64,000 nucleotides of DNA. Origin: Chaetomium olivaceum. Taxonomy: Eukaryota; Ascomycota; Sordariomycetes; Sordariales; Chaetomiaceae. The stretch covers positions 186,001-250,000 of the forward strand of contig JAYWVB010000045.1 of the NCBI GenBank assembly GCA_039881045.1. The letters run 5' to 3'. The notes beneath the pieces were generated by a model. It was given only the letters and a program-made list of their open reading frames with translations. It was not told the DNA's origin and did not search any database. Shown one piece after another: positions 57,422 through 64,000 of the stretch (within the stretch, counting starts at the first letter, position 1; every line of letters begins with the position of its first letter). Both the position numbers and the translations under genes were made by a program.

Positions 57422-58571
57422 TGGTAAGCACCCGATGACGATAACACCACCCGCAAGGCATCTTACGATGCATACTTGCAACACGCTCTCAACGATCTTT
57501 CGGGATCCGCGAGTTGCATGAATTTCCGCTTGCTGGTTGCAAAACCGCAGGTGATGAATGGCTTGAGCTGGCTCGTGATGTGCGGAAACGCCATCCAGCC
57601 TCTCTTTAGAGTTCAGAAGATCACAGTCAATGGAAAACATTTACTGATGTCTTCTCCTCAATGATAGCCTCCCGCAAAGTCTGGTAAGAAGGCCGCTCCG
57701 GCCCCTTTCCCTCAGGGGAAGGCTGGCTCCAAGAAGGCCCCCAAGGTGAGTTACCTCCCAATAATAGCCCCATTGGGCTTCGATCTCGTGTGCTGACAAC
57801 CCTCTAGAACCCGCTTATCGAGAAGCGGCCCCGGAACTTCGGTATCGGCCAGGCCATCCAGCCCAAGCGCAACTTGTCGCGCATGGTTAAGTGGCCCGAG
57901 TATATCCGCCTCCAGCGCCAGAAGAAGATCCTCAACATGCGCCTCAAGGTGCCTCCTGCGATCGCCCAGTTCCAGCAGGTCCTTGACAAGAACACCGCCG
58001 CCCAGGCTTTCAAGCTCCTCAACAAGTACCGCCCTGAGACCAAGACGGACAAGAAGGAGCGTCTCCTCAAGGAGGCCACCGCCATCAAGGAGGGCAAGAA
58101 GAAGGAGGACGTCAGCAAGAAGCCCTACGTCGTCAAGTATGGTCTCAACCACGTTGTCGGCCTGATCGAGAACAAGAAGGCCTCGCTCGTCCTCATTCCC
58201 AACGATGTCGACCCCATTGAGCTCGTCATCTTCCTCCCCGCCCTCTGCCGCAAGATGGGCATCCCCTATGCCATCATCAAGGGCAAGGCCAGGCTCGGAA
58301 CTGTCGTCCACAAGAAGGTAGGCTTTTTGCGATTCTTTATGAAGAGGACTAGTGCTAACGCCATCTCCAGACCGCCGCTGTCCTCGCCATCACCGAGGTT
58401 CGCTCCGAGGACAAGAACGAGCTGTCCAAGCTCGTCTCCGCCATCAAGGAGGGCTACGTCGAGAAGCACGAGGATGCCCGCAAGAAGTGGGGTGGTGGCA
58501 TCATGGGCTACAAGGCCCAGAAGCGCATCGAGAAGCGCCAGAAGGCCATCGAGACCGCCATCAAGGTTTAA
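57422..58571 (+). CDS. 60S ribosomal protein eL8 (L7a/L8)
   Basis: Exon 1 is only the ATG (57,422-57,424), directly followed by a GTAAGC donor and a 244-base intron ending TGATAG at 57,668. Exon 2 reads PPAKSGKKAAPAPFPQ..., exon 3 NPLIEKRPRNFGIGQAIQPK..., exon 4 TAAVLAITEVRSEDKNELSK to the TAA. The conserved blocks RQKKILNMRLKVPPAIAQF, VKYGLNHVVGLIENKKA and GIPYAIIKGKARLGTVVHKK identify eL8. It sits in the large subunit near the exit region and binds 25S/5.8S rRNA. An ATG-only first exon is common in fungal ribosomal protein genes. Confidence 0.95.
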
Positions 58572-60072
58572 TGAAGCATTTCAATGGTCGGATGGGCGGT
58601 GCTGCACTTACGAATGGCGTACGGGAATACCAAAACCAGATCAGGGTGAAATAAACTGCTTGCCTCGGCCACATATAACGGGCGTTGATACCAGGTTTTG
58701 TTTTTCTTTTCGGGTCGGGTCGGGACAGCTGAATGAATGCGATGGATTCTCCCAGATGCACAAGTTCAGAATCCCATGCGCTGTGACCGACCGTCTTTCC
58801 AATCTGGTTCCTTCGTTTTCCAACGTCGAAGGTCACATGGCGCTACCCCATGTTTTGAGTTTCGTTCCCGGATTCAGCCAGCATAACGCGGGGAAGCACA
58901 GGAGATTGCCGCTACCAAACAAGACAGTTAAATGCTGTATCAAAGGGCAACCCAAGCCGAATGTCCACGACGTCCGGACATTATCATGCGACACAAGTGA
59001 AGGATCGACAGCACGGGTCCGCGGCAGTTGGTCCGGGGAGACAGATATCTCTGGAGGAAGCAACGCTACCTAACAAGTTCTAGAAGTGGCCAAAATCCAT
59101 CATGTCGTTACTATGTATGTATGTATGTATGTATGTATGTATGCACAATGCCCTTTCTCAACTCCCTAATTATGTCCCCCCCATTGTTTCGGAATCTAGA
59201 ATGCTCAACTTTTATGATTATTCCCATCGACAGATATTTCCAAGTAAGCAACCCGAAAGCGAGAGATGACAAGCATTATCTGATCCGTGCCCAGCCCCCC
59301 CAATCACCCTTGGAGCCCCCCATGCTTTTTGCATATCAGATCTGGGTCGGAAGTGAGGCGGAGAGAAGCGTTTCATGCGGCACTGCGGACTTGAGACGAG
59401 GGGTATGCCCTGTCGTTTGGGCTCAACAACGGCCTGTCACACAGACCCTCGAGAGAACCGAGTCCCAAACCCTCGGCGGAGGGACGGGCATGTGTAGCCA
59501 AGGTCGCACATCCGCGGGCATCGGAAATGCTTATGAGGACCTCGAGGCCGCTCTTCTCGGTTGCCGATCTCAGTTCTTCTTTCCCATCTGAATTTGAACA
59601 GTTCCGTCCCCTTGTCGCTGCCACACGCTGCCGCTGCGAGTCGCAACACCAACCCCCACGCAGTTCCCCCCGCTATCAAGATCCCTTGCTCAACAAACCC
59701 CGGCAGTCTCCGCTTTCCCCGGCTCCTGAGGCGTTTGCGTGCTTGCCCCCCATCTTTTAAGCTCTTAGTCTTTCTTGGCACGTTGGGACGTGGGTGGTCA
59801 TTGCATCCGGCCCCATCCCGCGGCGCACGCTTACACGTCTAAGACGAGAGTGGCCTGGTGTATAAGCTGTTTCGGGGGCAATTGCATCTCCACGGGCAAA
59901 CGTGCCCGACAGCCCAGCTGAGTGCTCGGGTCATACGAACAAGACCGAAGTCGCTCGTCTGGTTTTAAGTCTCGGAGCTGTCCGGGACTTCTTCCCCTCA
60001 CACTCCTATTTGCTTTCCTGGTTTGGATCGACTTTCTTGCTATTGCTTGTGGTTAGAGATAACCAAACGACA
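58572..60072. other. Intergenic, about 1.5 kb, with a microsatellite
   Basis: Downstream of eL8 and upstream of the carbonic anhydrase. It holds a TATG repeat at 59,112-59,143. Open frames here look random. Confidence 0.5.
59112..59143 (+). repeat. (TATG)8 microsatellite
   Basis: Eight uninterrupted tetranucleotide units, 32 bases. Confidence 0.97.
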
Positions 60073-60958
60073 ATGGCGCAAGGCAGGTTTAACTTACAAT
60101 CACCACCCCAAAAGAGGCACCTTGTTAACGAGAACCCCCCAAAACAGAAGACAGCTTTCTCTACGCTCTAAGCTCCAACAACGCCTGGGCCGGCTACAAA
60201 GCGCACCAGAACCCCAATTTCTTCCCCAAGCTCGCCAGCGGGCAGTCCCCCCAGATCCGTAAGCAAGCTCCTTCCCTCTCCCTATGTCCCCAACCCCCCT
60301 TTCCCCCTCCCCCAAACCCTCCAACCCAAACCAACCAACCCAACCAACCCACTAACCCCCGCCCGCACCCGCACACAGTCTGGCTCGGGTGCTCCGACTC
60401 GCGCTGCCCGGAAACCACCATCCTCGGCCTGCAACCGGGGGACGTGTTCGTGCACCGCAACATCGCCAACATCGTCTCGCCCACCGACATCAACACGTCG
60501 GCGGTGATCGAGTTCGCCGTCGCCCACCTGCGCGTCGCCCACATCGTGCTGTGCGGCCACTCGGGCTGCGGCGGGGCCATCGCGGCGCTGGGCGGCGCCC
60601 GCCTGGGCGGGGTGCTGGATACGTGGCTGACCCCCTTGCGGGCGGTCGTCCGCGGGAATGAGGACGAGTTGGGCGCGGTGAGGGATGAGAAGGCCCGCGC
60701 GGTGCGGGTGGCTGAGTTGAATGTCCGGGCGGGCGTGGAGGTGTTGATGGCGAATGGGGTGGTGCAGGACGCGGTTCGAGAGAGGGGGCTGCAGGTGCAT
60801 GGGTGTTTCTTTGATGTGGGTAGTGGGAGGGTGAGGGATTTGGGGGTGGGGACGAAGAACGGGCCGGTGAGGGCTGCGGGGGGGAGTGGCGAGGAGGTTA
60901 GGGGGCGGCATGCGCAGTTGGTGTTTAGGGGGGGGAATGCCTCCATGGCGGTGCGGTG
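60073..60958 (+). CDS. Beta-class carbonic anhydrase
   Basis: The ATG at 60,073 starts MAQG; a GTTTAAC intron of about 66 bases then joins it to SFLYALSSNNAWAGYKAHQN, the usual opening. A second intron (GTAAGC donor after SPQI, ACACAG acceptor) leads to LWLGCSDSR, with the first zinc Cys and the Asp-Arg dyad, and then VLCGHSGCGG with the His and Cys ligands. The family pattern continues with HRNIANIV and HGCFFDVGSGRVRDLG. It interconverts CO2 and bicarbonate, most likely in the cytosol since no targeting peptide is visible. The C-terminal 40 residues are Gly-rich and not conserved. Confidence 0.92.
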
Positions 60959-61748
60959 AGTTGGGGTTTGTCTGTTGTCTTGCTTCTTGCTCGGGGGTTG
61001 CCGTTGAGCTTTGTGTATCTTGGCCGGCTGCCGGATGGGGTGGTTCGTATGGCTGGAGTATGGGATGGCGGAGGATTACTGGTATGTCGGTCCTCAATGA
61101 CAATATGATGGTTCTACTCAGGGAAGGGAAACGATAACTGTAATAGCTTTACCCCTTTGATACTGACACTGTCAAGGGCCTTCAGGCCAGGCCAGCTCAA
61201 TCAATTACCTATAATACTAAACATCCGCAGGGCTTCTGCAGGAACTACTATGACTCTATAACTTACAAATCATAGCGTGCAATTCCATCGCTCGGACAAA
61301 ACCCCGCTACGGTATTTGCCTACTTGGGGTGTGGAGCGCTTGTTGCGCATAGGGCGGCTTTCTGTCTTCGCCCCCTCCAAGTCTGGGCCATGTTGCATTT
61401 GATCTAACGCACCGGTCTCGGGGTCCTCGGGTGAAGCCTTGCACCGTTTGGTCGTCGGATAGCGGCATCGGCAAGGGGATCGACGCGTCCACCATGCCAT
61501 AGAAGCTCGACTGCCTCGACACGCTGTCGTCCTGTTGGCCCTCCAAGGCCGTAGCAATAGCCGCCCCCCTACGCAACAAAACCAACCCCACACCCCAAGT
61601 ATGCACTATATTCTAGTCCCGCTTCTCGCCAAACCGCCGGGGCCGCCTCCTCACATAGAGGACAAGGCCCCACTGCACGACAGTTTAAAGCCGACGAGCA
61701 CCCAAAGTTGCCTTACCCCTCTTCCAACATCCCTATCGAACATCCCCG
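60959..61748. other. Intergenic
   Basis: About 790 bases between the carbonic anhydrase and the siderophore synthetase start. The minus-strand frame 61,307-61,606 has no recognisable domain. Confidence 0.5.
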
Positions 61749-63828
61749 ATGGCACTCGCATTACTTAGGCGCGCAATGGTTTTCGCCGGCCTCCTGGATC
61801 GAGGAGAGACGATCCAGGATGGCCTCAACTTGGCCCAGCAAGCGGCTATGGAGACTACCTCACGACTCATCACAGCCCTGGTTAATGACGGCTTAGTGCA
61901 CGTTACCGCCGAGGACGACAAGCTCTCGCGCAGCATATCGACCCTCACCTTAGGAAGTCCCACGGATCGGGGTAAGGACTCTGTTTGCATAAAGATATCT
62001 TTGCGCGGGGGCACTCGGTACGAGCTACTCTTTCCGACAAAACCTGGGGAGTCTACGGTCCTTACGCCGCCGCTCGAGCCCGCTGATATAGTCGGCCCGG
62101 TCGTCATCCAGGATATGGCCGAATCAAATGGCCCTCGGCGATTTGAACACCGGCCAGAGAAAGTGTTTGACGTGGTTGCGCCGTGGATTTGCCCCGACCA
62201 GGCCATGGCGGGAAAGCTGCGCGGCGAGCTCGAGAACTCGGCAGATAACCAAGGTACTGTTGTACGTCCCAGATATTGACTCTCTAGGTACGCTGTCTAA
62301 CGTCAAGAACGGGATAGAACGGTGGTTGAAGTTTGAACCTTTACAGCCCCCTCTACAGCTTGGCTCACCTCTCATCGAATGGGAGCAGCGAGTTATCAAA
62401 GGCCACCCGACTCATCCCGTAGGTGCCGCTCCTCAGCTTGGTTTTACCCCGATTCTAAGGGGTGACGCAGATGCACCGCTCATTCTGTGCCGATCCGCCC
62501 CCAAACCCCAATATCGGGGACATCGAGGACTTTCTGAAGGCCAAGGTCATCATCATCTCGGTCCCACGGCGCCGTATTCACCTGGACGGACCTTTCGAGG
62601 AGTTGATCGCGCCGCTGGTCCAAAGACTAAACATTGCTACCGAGGATATTCCTTCCGATCGGGTGTTAGTGCCATGTTTCGCCGCTCAGCTGCCCACCAT
62701 ACACCGGTATTTTGGTACCGACGCCATCAAGGTGGGCTCGTCCCAGCTTCACGGCATGCGCCAGGCCTCGATGCGTACAGTCTCGTTTCCGGACTTTTCG
62801 TTCCATGTCAAGATGGCCCTGAGCTTCACCATCACCAGCGCCATGCGCACCATGACTCCCTGGACCACGCGTATGTGCATCGAGGTCTCCAAGATGCTGG
62901 AGGACATTGTAGATCCCGAGCTCTTGTGGATTGCCCGCAAGAGGGCAGCCGCCTGCAGCGCCGACGGTGACTTTGAGGTTGCCAAGCACTTGTCTGTCAT
63001 GCTGCGCGAGGACCCGGAGCCACGGGCCCGCGAGCTCGGCCAGTGCCTGGTCCTGCCGGCTGCGCTTTTCGAGGCCCCCGGGGAGGACCGCGTTGCGCGT
63101 GCCGTCGCGCTCTTCAACCTGGGGACGATGCTCGGGGGGCGCAAGGAATGGTTCCGCAAGTGTGTGATTTCTGTCATGCCTCATGGCCTGTTTCCTCAAC
63201 GAGTCTGAGCCGTAACTAACCTCACCCCCAGCTACGCCAGCCTCTACTTCCGGGCCGTCGTCCCGCTTCTCGTTTCCCATGGCATCTGCCTGGAGGCGCA
63301 TATGCAGAACGTCCTCGCCCGCTTTGACGTCGAGACGGGCGCGCTGCGGGGCTTCGTGTATCGCGACATGGGTGGACTGCGCATGCACGTGCCGACGATG
63401 GAGGCCCGGGGCGTGCGTATCAAGTCCGCGGATTTGGTTCCCGGAGCGGTCGTCCTGACGGACGATCTGGAGGCTGTGTGGGCAAACGCGTACCACAGCT
63501 TCGAGAACCACATGGGAGGCGCGCTGCGAGGCCTGGGGCTCCAGTGGGAAGGGGGCTGGGACATTGTGAGGGAGGAGCTGAAGGCGGCACTGGACGCAAG
63601 CCCCGACCCCGACGGGAGGGCGGCCGAACTGCTGGAGTTTATGGTTCAGCCTACCGTGAAGCGGAAAGCGTTTCTACGGATGAAGATTGCCGGGGTGTAT
63701 CGCGGCGTAAGTATTGGTGAGCCCGTGGGCTGGGTGCCCCATCTGCTAACCAAGTTGTGTTCTAGAGAGTGTACTCGAGGCTTCCAAATCCTTTGTCCAT
63801 AAAAGGTGATGGACAGGCCTCGCCTTAG
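61749..63828 (+). CDS. IucA/IucC-family siderophore synthetase (NIS synthetase)
   Basis: The frame starts MALALLRRAMVFAGLLDRGE. Near 62,253 it changes register at CAAGG (either a 34-base GT-AG segment or a single-base error). SPLIEWEQRVIKGHPTHP then meets a 58-base GTAGGT...GACGCAG intron and resumes MHRSFCADPPPN; GHPTHPMHRSF is the ATP-binding hallmark of IucA/IucC enzymes. Later segments include PSDRVLVPCFAAQLPTIHRY, SFPDFSFHVKMALSFTITSA, YASLYFRAVVPLLVSHGI, LEAHMQNVLARFD and the FhuF-like C-terminus ending LRMKIAGVYRGRVYSRLPNP. Further introns follow FRK and VYRG. These enzymes join citrate or dicarboxylates to amines or amino alcohols, independently of peptide synthetases, to make iron chelators. 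Bacterial-type siderophore synthetases are uncommon in ascomycetes. Confidence 0.85.
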
Positions 63829-64000
63829 ACATCGCCGAGCTTGACCATATCCTGCTCCTCAAGATACATGGCTGAGTGTTTTACAAGAGATTGACTGTAG
63901 GAACACGAGCTGCCACACTGGGATACAAGAAGGCCAGGGACATAGAACCGAGCCTCAGGAAAGGGAGAACGGTAGGACGATGGAACAGGGGCAGAATGAC

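Noticed and set aside
61307..61606. Minus-strand frame between carbonic anhydrase and siderophore synthetase
   Set aside because: No recognisable family and no splice signals that extend it.

Overview
The window is nuclear DNA of a filamentous ascomycete. Introns are short (about 50 to 250 bases) with GTRNGT donors and CTAAC/CTGAC branch sites. Gene content is Pezizomycotina-like (PAN2, Yrb30-type Ran-binding protein, Nup145 precursor, NACHT-type NLR genes). The style of the innate-immunity genes points to Sordariomycetes, probably Sordariales, but that placement is an inference.

Region 1 (1 to about 15,100) is accessory. It opens with the 3' end of a subtilisin-like protease gene on the plus strand. 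Facing it is a gene I read as a fungal gasdermin-like pore-forming protein (RCD-1/HET-Q1 type), and behind that a complete NLR with a phosphorylase (PNP) domain, a NACHT domain and nine nearly identical WD40 repeats. This looks like a fungal programmed-cell-death module of protease, gasdermin and NLR, and it is the most interesting part of the window. It is followed by a decayed pogo/Fot1-like DNA transposon with its terminal repeats, two LTR-like repeats in opposite orientation, a small unrecognised protein gene and a disrupted gene for a V8-like serine peptidase-fold protein.

Region 2 (15,700 to 33,700) is mostly conserved core: an allantoate-permease-family transporter, a Ran-binding protein, the translation termination factor eRF3 with a prion-like N-terminus, a short-chain dehydrogenase, a mitochondrial 2-oxoglutarate/malate-type carrier, and PAN2. 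A stretch of about 3.2 kb (24,794 to 27,960) holds no gene I can support.

Region 3 (34,200 to 39,600) is accessory again: a cytochrome P450 with a low-complexity insert and a second NLR (HeLo-like N-terminus, NACHT, winged-helix and degenerate C-terminal region).

Region 4 (40,300 to 63,900) is core: Nup145 precursor, epsin, a PHD-MYST histone acetyltransferase, the small complex I subunit NUO-9.8 (NDUFA1 type, with a four-base micro-exon), Ncs6 tRNA thiolase, ribosomal protein eL8, a beta-carbonic anhydrase, and an IucA/IucC siderophore synthetase that is unusual for an ascomycete.

Several otherwise well-conserved genes carry single-base frame errors at homopolymers (Nup145, NUO-9.8, P450, second NLR). 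This suggests assembly errors rather than gene death, and frames should be read with that in mind. Exon boundaries are my own reading of splice sites and frame; no transcript data were available.
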